From Phylloscopus collybita (Eukaryota; Chordata; Aves; Passeriformes; Phylloscopidae), in assembly GCA_027886175.1 (NCBI GenBank), contig JAJNNQ010000006.1, forward strand, positions 12,282,001 to 12,346,000: a DNA stretch of 64,000 bases, in the 5' to 3' direction. Every line of letters begins with the position of its first letter. The first letter of the stretch is position 1. Positions 49,378 through 63,415 of this stretch are shown in pieces. The notes beneath the pieces are model-generated. The model searched no databases. It saw nothing but the letters and a program-made list of their open reading frames with translations, and was not told the origin of the DNA. The position numbers were made by a program, and so were the translations under genes.

Positions 49378-52300
49378 ATACTTGGAAAAAAGTTACTACC
49401 TTTTCCATAATATCTGGGGAACATCGATCACACACCTGGCTCTAGATGCTTATGGCTAAGATATGCAATTCCCTCCTAGTTTTACTCTGACCTGAAAAGC
49501 ATCTCCTTAGGGCTCTCCTCTTGCAGAAGCAGGCTTAGCACTGGACTGCACATGTATGGGTTTCACCAGCTCTCCAGACTGCACACAATATATCGTCCAC
49601 GTGTCTTTACTGTCTGCTCTTAAGGTACAAGGGACAACCAACAGGTCTGCTGAGGCTCACCTCTTCATAACCCTAGAACTGCTGTGCCAGGAAGATGCTC
49701 TGTCTCCTGGTGTTTGTTCAGAAGTAAGAATATGAGACCATGAGCGAAGGATCAGCTAACTGCATCTTCCATCCTTCTTGAAGATGACCTTAAAAAGAAA
49801 TCTCTATTTTTAGAGCCACCCCTACCCCCAAAGGCTAGGGTTCCTCTCCAGTTCCTCTTGTTGGTCTGTCGGTCCATCTGGAGGGAAACTACAGTGACTC
49901 CAGTGCTTAAAATACAACAGAAAACACAACATAGCTCAGCCACTGCTAAGAAGAACTACACTTTTTCTTGGGTTTTGGATTCTGTTAAAAAATAAAATCA
50001 CCACAAGCAACTCTTTCAAGGCATCTGGAAATGCCTTGTGCAAATTCTTCAGTTTGGACTCACTCAATGTCTGTGCCACATTTCTAAAAAAACTGCTTTT
50101 TCCAAAACACCCCAAAGTTATCAGAAGGTCAAATAAAACTGTAATCTACTACAAGAAGTATATGGGAAAAAAAATCATTGGATCTTTAGGCAGGTTCTTT
50201 AGTTCCTAAGTTTGTGGGAAAACAAGTAACAGCTTATTCTTAAGAAGTCCTGTAATTATTATGCTGCTTCATAGTAAAGTATGCCTGCTGGAAGAAGACA
50301 GGTGACACCTTACACACTTTTCTATTAAAGCACATTTCAAACTAGCTAATGAATAAATTAAAGAACACATGCCTGTTAAAAATCCAAATTTACAAAAAGC
50401 TTTCATCTGGAAACAAGACCTAACCACGGTGCTCTTCAGATTCACCTTCCCAGTCAAATACTGGGCTTGCAGACAATTTCAGGAATATTCGTACACAAGC
50501 CAAGTCCCTGAAGTCAACCAGAGTTGTCCAAGAACACCTGAAAGGCCTGTGCCTTTAGAAGTCAGCTTGAAAGAATCACCCCTTGTAAGTATTTAAGCAT
50601 GTAAACTCAGCAGAATAATGTAGTTCTGTGCAATAAGCGGTGGTTTTGTGCCAGCCCAGCTGTAACACTGGCCGATTGTGCTCAACCAGGAACTGCAGCT
50701 CACAAGGCGGCAGCATGACTGCAAGGTCACAGACAAAGGCTGTTTACAAGCTGGGAAACAACCTGAAGTAAGGTACTTTATTAGAAATTATAGACAGGAT
50801 CCCATGTTCTCAGCAGGGCTTAAAGGAAAGGAACTTATCTATGCAGTAGAAAGAGCTGGACATTTAAAGATGATCAGTCCACAGACTTGTTCACATTGGC
50901 TGAAACAGGACTCAACTTTTGTTGCTCAAAGCAGCCATTAGCATCACAGTTGCAGATTCCTTTATGTGAAACTGCAGAACCAAAAATTCACTTCTGCTTG
51001 ATCACATCCAAATTATTTCACAAGGTCTAAGTGTTCCCATGGATCATTTTTTGTGAGGCATGGATGTTTTTGCTTTATACCACTGTGTGTGGGAATTCTT
51101 GGGATGCACAGTGAAAGACGCAACACAAACATTAGATACTTAGCCTCTGAAACAGCAAAGTGAAAGTCACTTAAGCTTGAGAAAATATAATTATGGTAGA
51201 AGCTGCAGGAAAATTTTATTGAGACACAATCATCCTTCCCTGAAAAGCTGCAGAAATACATGAGAATTAGATCTCCCCAAAGATGTAAAATGGGCATTTT
51301 TTTTTTAATCTGGACTATTAAAAATTGCCAGTGACTCAATCTAGTCTTGAAAATAACTTATCTTGTTTATAGTCCTAATAAGCATTCTGCACATAAAGTC
51401 AACCCACCTCCATCAGTACCTTTTTTATTTTAATTTACTCATCTTTAAAAAAACTACATCTAGTCTAATAATCTCAATTTATTTCCAACCTATTTCTGGG
51501 GCACAAAGAAATAATGCTTTTAGGAATGGAATTTCCATGCTTGAGCTATTCAAAAACATTTTCAAGCAACAGCATCTTTTAATGAGTAATTTTGATGTAG
51601 TTAATGTCCCTTCCTTTCTTAGCCAACACCATCTGCTAGTTTATACTCTGGAGGCTCAAGCAAGGGGCATGCACTGATGTATTCTGTCATCAATGCTGCT
51701 GCTACAGGCTAAGACCATCTAGGCTGACAGGAAGAAGCTACTGGGTAACGAAGAACTATCAGAGCACTCTGAGCTACCTGGTCAAAGGACAGGAGGCATG
51801 GCTCTCTGTGGGACTTGAATCTGTGAGTGGCAAGATATAATATACTTGAAAAAATTACTGCTGTGTTTGGGTTTTTTCCTTTATGTTATTCAAACTATGC
51901 AGACAAGTGGTCATATGGAAAACAGGAAGGTATTCAGGTAGTTACTCATATTGTAAACTTGCAGCTGTAACTCTACAACACTGTAAGCAAATTGGCAACT
52001 AACTGTGTTTGGTGTTAGAAATAACATGATTTGAGAAATAGGAGGGTATTTGTCAGTTAGTGGTTAATTATTCAGGAGCCTGCTTATCATACAGGACACT
52101 AAAAGCTTCTCTCTCCTATGACTGGTCACTAATCATTCCTCCAGAAGACTCCCATGGAAACATTACTATTCCCTCATGGAGCAGGGGAATTGCCCTACTT
52201 TTATCCTTAGCTTTAAACTATGTTGCTGCCCTCTCAAAAAATGGCACTCTGAAATTTTGTAACGTATTGTTTCAAGTCTCATCAATTTGTCATCTCCTTT

Positions 52301-53508
52301 ACGAGCAGTGAGAGAACTGAAAGATTGTTAAAAACTATACCTACTCACCCTTTGCCACAGTGCATCAGGGCAGGAGCTTGAAATTATCCTGGATGCTCAG
52401 TTTTGAGACTGCTTGCTTGCAAAAAAGCAGCTGGGAGGCAAAGGCAATACTAAGGAAGGTAGAAGCCCTCTTTGTTTTACAATTAATTAACTAATCTGTC
52501 AAAACAATCTTCCAATGGATATGATGTTCAGAAATAACAAACTGAATATAAATTTTTGAGAAGATTAATTTTACATAGTTGCGTACTCTGAGGCTCACAT
52601 TAAACACATTCTAACCTCATTAGATAGACAGGAGCATCAGCACAAGGACCAACAATAGCAGCCTGGTACTGCATTAAGGAGCAGAGAAGTAATAGTCAGG
52701 GAGATTTTCAAGGACAGATATTAACTTCATAATTTGATATATGAACCATATCTGTATTAACAGTAAAAAGGAACATGTTCTCTGCCACTATTACTAGTGG
52801 ATTGACAGAGAAGAATAAATTAGAAATTGATAATTACATCAATGTCATAAATATGTTTGCACATTTGAAAACCTGAAGCACTAGAAAACGCTGTTGAACC
52901 AATTAAATGTTCCAGAGATTAAAGTATGCTTATGTGGAGTGTACTTTTCACAGCAGTTTTTACCAGGTTCAAGTTTACTTTGCTCTTAGCCAGGCAATCC
53001 ACCAGCTGTAGCAGCAGCCATGCAATAACAAACATCCTTCAGCAGCAATTTGTCTCACTACCAGCTATACGTGACTCAGCTGTTCATGTTAGGCTCCAGG
53101 AGTTATTTTGCTAATACTACAGACTTTTACCATACAGCACACAATCCCTGCCCTCTGTAGTAGAAGCTGGGGTTTTCTTAACTGTTTGAGGTTTTTTTTG
53201 TTACTCATACCTTCCTTCTGAAACAGAATATTTGTGTTGGTGACTGAGGAGACCAGTTTTCCCTTCTCATCAGCCACTGGCAGTACAACTTAAATTTGTG
53301 CCAGGTCATGTGTTTTAAAAAAAGGGTGTGAAGGTGAAACTAAACTCCAAATGCAAAGGGACTTTGAGCAAGTAAAAACATTAGAACAGCTCTATTAAAA
53401 TTGAAATTAACACCATGCATTATTATTTTCACATAAAATTTTCTGTTCAAGCTCCTATTCAATAAACAGCTGCTACCAGAACACACATTTTAAAACAAAT
53501 GTTAATTA

Positions 53509-53526
53509 AAAAAAAAAAAAAAAAAA
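53509..53526. repeat. A homopolymer, 18 bases
   Basis: Eighteen uninterrupted A following TTAATT; no associated element recognised. Confidence 0.9.
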
Positions 53527-53752
53527 GACAGCTAGTTTTGGTGATACTTCTAAAACATGAAACTTGAAACAAGAAATATGAACAGGAACAAAGTTAAAAC
53601 TTTTATAATCCTGATAGCTGTATTCAAAAACCCAGCTCCTGGCAGCAAGCAATTGAATGACTGCTTTTTTTCCCTCTCAAGTTTTAATTTGGGGCCAGCA
53701 GCTTGTGGGAAGCAGTAGGGTTAAAGGGATTATTATCTTTTTTCCCCTATGG

Positions 53753-53780
53753 TCAGAATCATGAAGAGTCATGATTCTGA
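53753..53780. repeat. Perfect 12-bp inverted repeat, 4-nt loop
   Basis: TCAGAATCATGA, loop AGAG, then its exact complement, in intron 1. Confidence 0.9.
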
Positions 53781-56273
53781 TAGTACTGCATGCAGGATCA
53801 ACAACTCCCTCAAAACCCAAAGATTATAATCCTGGATTGGGACAACTTCAAGGAGCTGAGAGAAACAGAAGAGCAAGAGATATGACATAAAAAAATAATA
53901 AGCAGTAGCCTTTATATAGAGTAAAAAGACTGGAAAACCTCCAAAGTTTGAAAAGTAATGCATCTGCTGACAATCAGTAGGGGATTTCACAGGGATCTGT
54001 GTTCTTTCCTGTTCTCTGGGCAGCTCTGGTTTTGTACCAGATTCCCCGTTACCTTCATGGTGCGGTTCCCAATCCTACCTACACTGTGGCCACTCACAGG
54101 TGTCAACTAGGGAAAATCCCCTCAAGAAGTGTGCTCCCCTGGAAGAACACTCTAGGTGCATACCACAAAGTCATGCAAACTTCTACTGGCATGTAGACTT
54201 GGTGTTTACTTAGGCCTCTGCAACGTTCCAAATGGCAATAGCAGCCCATGCTGAAACTGAATTAGAAACCTATCACATCCTTACTCACCTGTTTATTCAA
54301 TTGAGCTGAAAGATATTTTGAAATTTTAATAGGAACAGTACAGGCAGGAACAAAAAACCTCCAGAGTATTTTATACTTCTGTGACATAGTAAGAGACTAC
54401 TATATTTGTTAGTAAGAGATACTTAGAACAGCAACAGAGTAGTGAAGCAGTATGATCCTCTAGCAGCTGGTGATCCTACAGGAAAACACTGCAATTCAGA
54501 CAATGATTTGTGTGCCTTGGATTCTATTTCAGAGCCGGGCTCTCTAGACAGTCTTAAGCTGTTCAAGCTGAAACCCACCCAAACCAATTAAACAGGGGGT
54601 TGAAGCATGAAGCAGATCCTGCCTAGCTTCATGCAGGGCTCTTGTGGGTGCACAACAAGAGCCCTTCCAGGAGCAGTGACCCATTACAATCCCCCGACAC
54701 TGCTCCCTGTGACATGGCTGGGGAGCCCACGTGGCAGCAGTATGCTCAAGTGAACTAACTCACCTGTGTGACAGGACACTATTAAGCATGCTCTTTATTT
54801 CTAACAAACTAGCCCAGGTGGGTGCTGTGCTTCCACAAGGACACCAACAACCTGTGGGACTCGACAGAATGTTCTCAGCTTTCCACAGAGCTACAGTAAG
54901 AATTTCAAAAGCTGCAAAATGAGCATCACAGCTAGTGGAACGCTGTCAAAGTCTTTCAGGTGATGGTAAACTATGTGTATAAAGCCTAACAGTAGAATTG
55001 CAAAACATAAGAGCAGGACTAAATAACTACAGGAATCTCCAGTATTAGAGGCTGGGTTGGCAAACAGTGAAACAGCACTGCAACATTTCGATACTTCAAG
55101 CTTAGCATAATAGGAAAGCTTATGATAATCCAGATAATAATGTGAGTCTTGCAGATTTGTTCCTTGATAGGTAATGAACAGCGGCATATACATCCCTGCC
55201 TTGCTGAGGTTGACACTTCTAGAACTAACATCCTAAAGCATCCAGTCTGTTCTGCTGCAGAAATACAAGAATTGATTTAAACTCAGATAAGAAATAAAAT
55301 GGGACCACAACTAAGCTCCTGTTCAGACTACCAATAGTATTGTTAAAAATGGGGTTTAACCTCCAATTTTCACTAAACACGAAGATCCCTTTCAAACTCC
55401 CGTACAACTACAACCAAAAGATTATGATTTAAAATAAAACAGATGAAATGCAGAAAAGAGAGCAATCATACAAAAACAAAATACTTGGTTACATAAAAAA
55501 AACACAATACTCAAGCAAACCTAGCTGTCTCGGCTGGCCTCTATGTTTCTCACACTCCCAACTGTAACGCTGTATATTTTAAGGACAACATACATATTCA
55601 ACAGAGGAAAACACAATTCCCTAAAAAACTCCACAGCATTTATATAGATTGATTGATAGCTCTCTATATACCTTTTTAAAATATCACCTTCTTCTGTGGT
55701 GATTTCTGCAGACAGAAGGTCACTATGGAAGAAACTTATTCATTTTGTAAACTTCACACTATGCCACTAAACTGCAGATATTATTTTTAGTTCTCACTAG
55801 TACTAAGCAGACAGGGAAAGCAAGGCACAGTGCCAGGATGTAAACCCACTCCTTCTGAGCTGGCTTTAATCATGTTGCCTTGCTCCTACTCGGCTCCATG
55901 TTTAGGTCAGCAAATTTTCTCAAGGCTAAATCTGAATGTATGCACAAATATACCCTGGATAATCTGTGTGTGCTTCTTCATGAATAGCTTAAATAAAAGT
56001 ATGGTGTGTTGCTCCTACTGAAAAGCTCACTTGATTTTCTTTTGGCAAGATTCACCCAAAAAACTGCTGCTGAAGAAAAGCCAACATCTTGCATCTATTT
56101 ATAACATAGTTGGTTTACAAAAAAAAGTGTATCCTCTTTACAAGTTATTTTTTGTACTGTTAAAGTTTGCAGTCATGTTGCACAGAAAATTGAGGACCTG
56201 TGTGAGTATGACCATAAAGTCAGGCCAGAAGTACTGTCTACAAAAGAGATACTTGTTTTAAATTGTTCTCCAT

Positions 56274-56429
56274 AAAAAAAAATCAAAAAAACCACCCCCC
56301 CCCCACAAAGGAAAAAAACCAACAACAACAACAATAACAACAACAACAACAACAACAACAAAAAAAACCAAAAAAAAACCCACCACAACCCCAAAAACAA
56401 ACAAACAAAAAAACACACCACCAAAACAA
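56274..56429. repeat. A/C-rich tract with CAA repeat
   Basis: About 155 bases of A and C with only four other bases. It contains a C run, a CAA array at 56319-56360 interrupted once by AAT, and CAAA units. Confidence 0.9.
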
Positions 56430-59400
56430 GTCTTGTACAAAAGCCTAAACCAAATTTTACAGGAAGAGCAATATTTTCCATACAAAGCTCTCTTATCAGT
56501 TGTTATGGGATTTGCACATCAGAGCAGCATTTTGGGATCTTAAATTATGTTCTTGGTTTTTCTTTCTTGTAGAGTATAGTTACAGTAGCTTGTTTGGCAA
56601 TTTGTGACTGCTTGATGCCACATAAGTACCATGACACTGAGGGCAGTCTGGTATTTATTTTCATTGCCAAGTACGGCAGCAGGTCATACACACAATCCCA
56701 CCACCTTCTAATCTGCACACAAGCAGGAATGAATTTTTTCACCTTAGACTACCAAAGCTATAATTTTGCATGCTGTGACAGAGCTGGGGCAGGCAGGAAT
56801 TGCAGACCTTAGAATTTGTATGGCACCTGAAGGTCAAACATTAGTTTTCAGCACAGGCTTTAGCTGGAGCTGGTGCGATGCTTCATTTCTGCCCTTCAGC
56901 CAAGCAGCATGCAAGCAACTGGTTCCTCCCTGGCAAATACAGCACTGTTAAATATACATATAGCCTACTCTATTTTTATTTAGAAATCTTACCGTAACTT
57001 GAGATAGAGTTGTTAGGAATAATAAGCCAAAGCAAGAAACAAACTATGAACAGGCACATAAAAATATGCTTCAACAAGTTAGCACTGCACGTCTTGGTCT
57101 TTCACTGCTCTGTTACTGAATATTTATACTATTTCAGAAATACTTAGGAACCCACAGACCACTGACTATTCCCAAAGTTCCTGGGACATTGCTGCTTTTT
57201 GCCCTTTTTCTGAATCAACATAACAGGAAACCCACATCTGTGTCACATAATACATAAAATATATTTAACATCAGCATTCTAAAAACTAAATATTTATTTA
57301 TCTTGCTAGGAAAAAAAAAATCATGAACAGTCTGGAAGGCAGTCAAGGCTATATGCCCTGGAGGATAATATTCTGACTTCCCTCAACATGTTTTTCAATG
57401 CATCAAGGATCTCTAAACAGCACTGTGCAGATCTACATGTTCCTGCCAAGAAGAGTAATGAAATAAAACATAACCCCAGTTATTTTAACAGAGCAAGCCC
57501 TTTGTTAAGGTTTATCAACACACAAAAATGAACTTCATAACTGAAATATACCTTTAAAGTCAGCTGTAATGGGAAAGGGAAAACCACAGAGCTAGGGATC
57601 GCAGAGCTGGAAAAAAGCCACACTCCTATGGTATTGGTTTTATCTTACCCAGCAGCTTCTGCAGGTCTTTCACACTGGCTTTGAACAATGCTCACTTTCA
57701 TGTTTGCATTTTAAATTTATTTAATCCTTCAGAGAAGCGCCATGTGCCCAATACTGTAGAATCCTATCTTCAGTAGTTCCAGAGATGTAGAAGAAAATCC
57801 TCACCATATTACCCTTCCAAATTTCTAGAAAATAGTATTTTAAAAGCCTATCTAATTCTGAATACATAAAATGATTTAAAAAAGGAAAATTATGGATTCC
57901 ATGAGAGAGCAACCAGATTTGAATAGACATGACAACAACTCACTACTACAAGAAGCTATAAAGTCAGGAAATGTGGTTGAATAGATACAATTCCTCCAAA
58001 GCATCAAGCAGAGTTCCTGAATAGGAAACTTAGGAGTCCAATAAAAATTCAAAAATTTTTTTAAAAGTGTTTCTTTTTTGCAGTGGTTCAACTGAAGTAT
58101 TTTGCCACTCTTACAAATGATCCAAACTGAAAGGAGCTGTAACACAACTTACTTTAATTATTTAACTAATTATTAGCTCATGACATCTTTTTGAGGCTCT
58201 GAAGAGAAAATTTAAGATTTGTCATACATGCATTTACTATATGCCATCCACCTTATCTGAACTTCATACTGTGACAGCCTTTGAAGTACATGTTGAAAGT
58301 TTTTGTTCAGTTGACTCAACTAAAACCACACAAAAGGACATAAAAACCATGTTTAGACACTGTAGCTGAAGCCAAGACGCAAAGTTTGATCTTGGGAAGG
58401 TAAAATGATACCTAATAGTCTTGCTGGTGCCAAGCTTTTCCTTTATTTCATCCAAAAAGAGTCTGCTAAGGAAGCAGTGGAAATCCTGGCAGCACCACCC
58501 TCTCCAAAAGAGGACCAAGTAATTAACTTCTCACTCCAAGTCCTAATTCCCTGCAGCAGGGAGAGGGGGCTAAGCAGCCCATTTCACTTCAGAGGGATGG
58601 CTTTAAGCAGGCTTTGCCTCAAACAGTGAGGCACAGTTGCTGCTCATTTCAAGCAGGGTGGCTGCTACAGAGAGGCAGAGGCAAGGAAGGGAGAGTGGCT
58701 TGAGATGATCACAGGCTTTGTGCTGGTAGAGTGTGACTGCGTTCAGAATAAAAACTAACTGAATTTTTCAAGATACGTAATAAGCTTTCATAAAATATAA
58801 AACTTATGACTCTAATATGGGCTGCCATGAGCCCTTTGAGTAATGTGGATTTGTTTGCTTTTGTGGGCTTTTATGTTTTCTCTACAGTCTTAAATACACT
58901 ATCAGAACTAAACCCATCCAGCAAAACAGGTTTACCTTTGACCAATGCCGAGAGGAAAACTGAAATACCAAAGTAATTTCAGATCTACAGAACCATAAAG
59001 AATATTTATTTGCCCACCTCACTGATCTACCAGATGTCATCTGATTAAGACACCTGAAAAGGAGTAAAAAACCCCAACATGTTCATGGATGAAAACAGGC
59101 ATATCCAAAACTTATGCGTGTTCTCTGGTACCCAAAACAAATCACAAAATAGGAAGTCACACAGTTCATGCATCCCTAGTGTAACCACTTCCATATTTTT
59201 ATCCTGCCCTGTGACATTCACTACTGCCTTTTTATACTTTGACCTCTCCAGGGACAACATAGCTGTTTGTCAAATGATCATATGCTGTTTTACATTGGTG
59301 ATGCTCTGCTTTATTTTGGAACCCATGTAACTGCATATGGTCTTGATGTATGTATTTGTGTCAGAACGTTGCTACAGTGACAGATGCTGTATTACAGGTG

Positions 59401-59628
59401 ATACAGAACAGGAAAGCACAGAGCCTACTGCTAAATTAAATCACTTCCCTTTGCTGCCTTAAATTTGGTTTTCAGCAGCCCTAGAAACACCACATTATTT
59501 CATGGCCTCTGCAAGTAGATTTTTACCCTTTAAGATCTTGTAGGTCTTTTTATCTCCTTGTGGTCTCTAAAGGTGTCTCAGAAGAGCGCGTAACACGAGG
59601 TGGAAGATGCCGCAGTTCACATACGTGA

Positions 59629-60000
59629 CAAGTGACAAAAGCCACACTGGAAATAAACTCTTCCTTTTTTTTCTTGTCCCTGCACTTGAAAGAGTATCTG
59701 AAACCACAAGGGAAGCAAAACCAGGTGGCAGAGGACAGCTGGTACCATGAGGAGTCCATGCCAATGCTGCTGAAAATCTGCATGACCTACAGACCAGACA
59801 GCAATCTGAACTGGTCCCAGCTCACTGCGGCATTCATTCGCCACTTTACCTCAAAGAAACTCAAGATATTCAGGGAGCTCCAAATGGGGAAGACTGATGG
59901 AAGAGTTCCAAGGAACGGTAGGCTGTGCATATCAAATGCCATACCAAACATCAGCAAAGAGCAGAGATGGATAGGCATCAGGAAAACCACTATTTCATAA
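59629..60000 (+). other. Unidentified exon-like open reading frame, antisense to TBC1D4
   Basis: An open frame of 123 codons runs between in-frame stops at 59626-59628 and 59998-60000. It has no early ATG, so it would be an exon fragment rather than a full gene. Codon choice is CTG-rich and the peptide looks protein-like, with segments such as ESMPMLLKICMTYRPDSNLN and SQLTAAFIRHF. A pyrimidine-rich tract with an AG ending at 59694 and a GTAGGC donor-like site at 59918 would bound a 223-bp exon (59695-59917). I do not recognise the protein. It could be an exon of an unknown antisense gene, a decayed retrocopy or chance. There is no promoter or second exon in support. Confidence 0.25.
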
Positions 60001-61966
60001 TGGCTGTTAAGAAATTAAATATTTTCTAGCATTCACTTTTATAAATAACCACTTTCAAGCATTTTGGTCAGAGATTGTCATCACCCCTAAAAATCAGACT
60101 CTCCTTGTTGCCAAGACACACATATTCTAGCTAAATATTTTAAGTCAGATTTCTGTTTAATTGTTTTTAACAGAAACTGCCTCTACATTGACAGGATAAA
60201 CAAACAAACAAACAACCCTAGAAACAAATAATCAGAGGAGAAGCCTTGATTTGGTATTCTCAGATACACACAGGCTCCTTTCTTTAAGACAGTCCTATTA
60301 TCTGGTCACTGTTCACCTACACTGAGCCACTCTCAGTGAAATACATAATTTCATGTACTTTATTTTGCCTTTTTGAAAATACAGTCCGCCAAGACATTGC
60401 TTCTGCTCCTCAAATAATGATGGTTTTCAAGAACTGCAAAAGGAAAAATGAATTAATTCTTTCTACAAACATGACAGACAAGGGTATTTAAAACCATTCC
60501 CTTTCCTCTCCCAAACATTAGCAAGGAATTAAAAGGCTACATATCACCATTTAGAAACACTTAAAAATTTTAATGTTTTTATTATTTGTTCTATTTGTGA
60601 CATGGGAAAATATTATGGACAGGATGTTCAAAACCAAAATTTAGAGATAGCTTTACAATCCTAAAATGAAAAGTACTCTAGGGAAAAAAAATATAAAAAA
60701 AGGTGCCAAATCCATTAAGGAAATAAAAAATGAAACCTTAAGCCCTCAACTTTCAGTTTCAAAAAAAGAGAGTGCAAGACTTTTCATCTGAGGCAGGATA
60801 GTCCACGTAAGCTAGAGAAAATAAGGCTGCTCACCAAACAATTCTGCATTCATTGCAAGCCCTTAACATCCATGCTTTGTTCTCAGTCATTGCTTTTCAG
60901 TTTCTCAACCCATGAATGAAATTCTGACCCACACAAACTTAGAAAACATTTATTTTTTGGTCCCTCCAAGACTTGTTCTCTTGGTAAAAACTGGGACAAC
61001 CTGTCTTTCTCATGGAAAATCCTTCCTCCGCAACCAAATTGTGCTATCAACCAAATGTCATCTCTCCCATTTGCTATGGAACTCTTCAAAACCTAGAGCG
61101 TATCTATTTTGTCATGTCTGTTACACCTATTCAAAGCACATCTTATCAGACAACTCAACCGGTACAACATTTTAATATGAATTCCAACAATGCTGTATAG
61201 ATGTACTTTCTACACCTTGACTTTACTGCCATTCAGCTCATGCTCCTATATCACATAAAAATCAAAGGACAACAGAAATATGCATGTAAGTTTGACAAAC
61301 TTTGTTCTTCAAACATTTCTAACTTACATTCTTCTGTAAGAAACTTTTTGTAACATGATATTCTAGTCAAAGCAGCATAAAAGCCTCCTTTGACTAGACT
61401 TTGTACTGATGCCTTGCTCTCCCAGAACAATTGTCTAACGTCCTTGCTTTACTGAAATACATTATCCAACAGAAAAGAAACACATTCTTGGAATAGACAA
61501 TAGAAAGTAGGCTTTCGCCAGCTCTTGTCTCTGAGCTTCTACCTCTCCAGCTCTTATCACAGCTTTACGCCGTCACCAAAAGGCTCCATTACTTCTGCTT
61601 CACCTTGAGAAAGCCTAGACCCTTAACATGTGGGTGTAGCACAAAGACATAGCTATAGATTATACCCACAAGAGCTAAATTCAGCTGAGGCCTGTCCACC
61701 TAAACACTTTTTTTTCCACAGCCAGCTGAGATTACTTTTGAAACCTTTAACAATACATTTTCATCATGCTTATGAGTTTGAAAAAAGAAAATCAAAATGC
61801 ACGAAATGAGTTCTTACTTAACTGGAGGAAACAACTATTTTCACTAATAAGAATCAAGTACAGTATAATTTGATTTAGAACGCCAGTTCAGGTTTAAAAA
61901 AAGTCTCTCAAAACATGCTTATTCATGTTTCAAGCAGGAAACACAACCTAGATCAACATGATAATA

Positions 61967-61986
61967 AAAAAAAAAAAAAAAAAAAA
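61967..61986. repeat. A homopolymer, about 20 bases
   Basis: About twenty A following ATAAT, then CAAAAGAAAA. No associated element recognised. Confidence 0.85.
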
Positions 61987-63260
61987 CAAAAGAAAACCTG
62001 CAGAAAGAGATCATACCATAAGCTTCTCCCCCAAGGAACAGGGAATTCAAGGCAATTGTCAAACTGCATTGATTGTTCCACACAATTAAAATCTGGTTTA
62101 CAGAAAAAAATAAGTATTTAATGGTAAAAATGTGTTAAAGTTGAGCTTAAAAATACTAATTAAACAGCCTGTTCTCGGTGGCTGCAAGAAGGGTAAGCCT
62201 GTCATATTTATAAACTCTAATTTCTGGGTTAAAAAAAAAAAAATCTGTTCCCAGGATTGTAAAGAAAATCTGTCAAAAATAAAATGATTCAATGCTGTCA
62301 TCTGATGTCTACATACAGTCTGTGCATACTTGATAATTCTCAAATGACAGCAACACAAAATAACAAATCTCTGGCTGCTACTCAGAAGCTACCAGGCAAC
62401 ACTATATAGACAACTACCCCTGTCCACTCCAGCTGGCTACTGCTTTGAACAGTTACAAGAAGCAGCAAACACTTCAGTAAGTTCTGAGGGAAGAAAAAAA
62501 GGCAAACATTTCTGTTCCCATCACCACCAGTCAGATGGCTTCAGATGTCTCCCCTTGTAATTAAATAGCAAAAGAAAGAGACACACACCCACACTGCCCC
62601 TCCAATAAAAGCATCTTAGCATCCACTGTCATGCTGGCAAGCTCTGGGTTTGACACTGCTGAATTACCTCTCCAGAACAGTAGTCACCCCACTGACTCCT
62701 ACTTTTCAGCTCTGCCTAAAATTTGCAGGCTTTCAAATAAAATATGAAGTTGTTTCATACTGCTTGCTCTCTCATTTTTCTTCATTCACAGCAAATAATA
62801 TTAAAAGATGTCATTTTCCCATGTGATGTCATCAGAGCACATATTACATTGGCTTTATCCATCATCTGGTAAAGAAATTTGCAGAGAATGGCAAGAGGCA
62901 GTGCTTTTCTCTATGAATACCAATCCTTTTTGTGATCATAGTGGATGCACATCCTAAACATTGTGCAAGTAGAGCCGGTGGACAAAGCTACAGGCTTGAA
63001 GCCAAAACTTTCATTCTCACCTACATTGTTTTTTGAATTATCATGGTAGCACTAGTCCCCCAACAATCAAACATTAACCTCTCACTTTCATAATTGACCT
63101 CCACCATTCAAAATTATGGCTAGCTGTCTTCTCACTCAGAGACCACAAGATATCTCCTGTACCTTTCCTTCATTCCAGAGTTACTTAGCTAAACTTAATA
63201 CTGCCAAAATGGACAATCCCATGGCTTTGAACTCATCTCTGGTGAAGTCAGCATAACTTC

Positions 63261-63415
63261 CACAGAATCATAGAATGGTTTGGCTTGAAAGGGGTCTTAA
63301 AGGCCTGCTAATTCCACTCCCACTACCAAGGAACACCTTCCACTAGACCAGGTTGCTCAAAGCCCCATCTAACCTCGAACAATTCCAGGGGTGGAGTATC
63401 CACAACTTCTCTGGA
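63261..63415 (-). mobile_element. CR1 LINE, 5'-truncated 3' end
   Basis: Read on the plus strand this is the reverse complement of a CR1 3' end. It starts at the terminal octamer (AGAATCATAGAATGGTTTGG), then carries the CTAGACCAGGTTGCTCAAAG and CCCCATCTAACCT motifs and TCCACAACTTCTCTGG. The similarity fades after about 63415, so only some 155 bp survive. It is in the same orientation as TBC1D4. Confidence 0.92.

Larger units (their letters stand above)
46562..56273 (-). other. TBC1D4: TBC1D4 intron 1, continued
   Basis: Intron sequence with overlapping inverted repeats at 49336-49377, an 18-A run at 53509-53526 and a perfect hairpin at 53753-53780. No transposon or exon is recognised. Confidence 0.65.
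56430..63260 (-). other. TBC1D4: TBC1D4 intron 1, continued
   Basis: Mostly plain intron. It includes an unidentified exon-like open frame on the plus strand (59629-60000) and an A run at 61967-61986. No CpG-rich first exon of TBC1D4 is seen. Confidence 0.6.
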
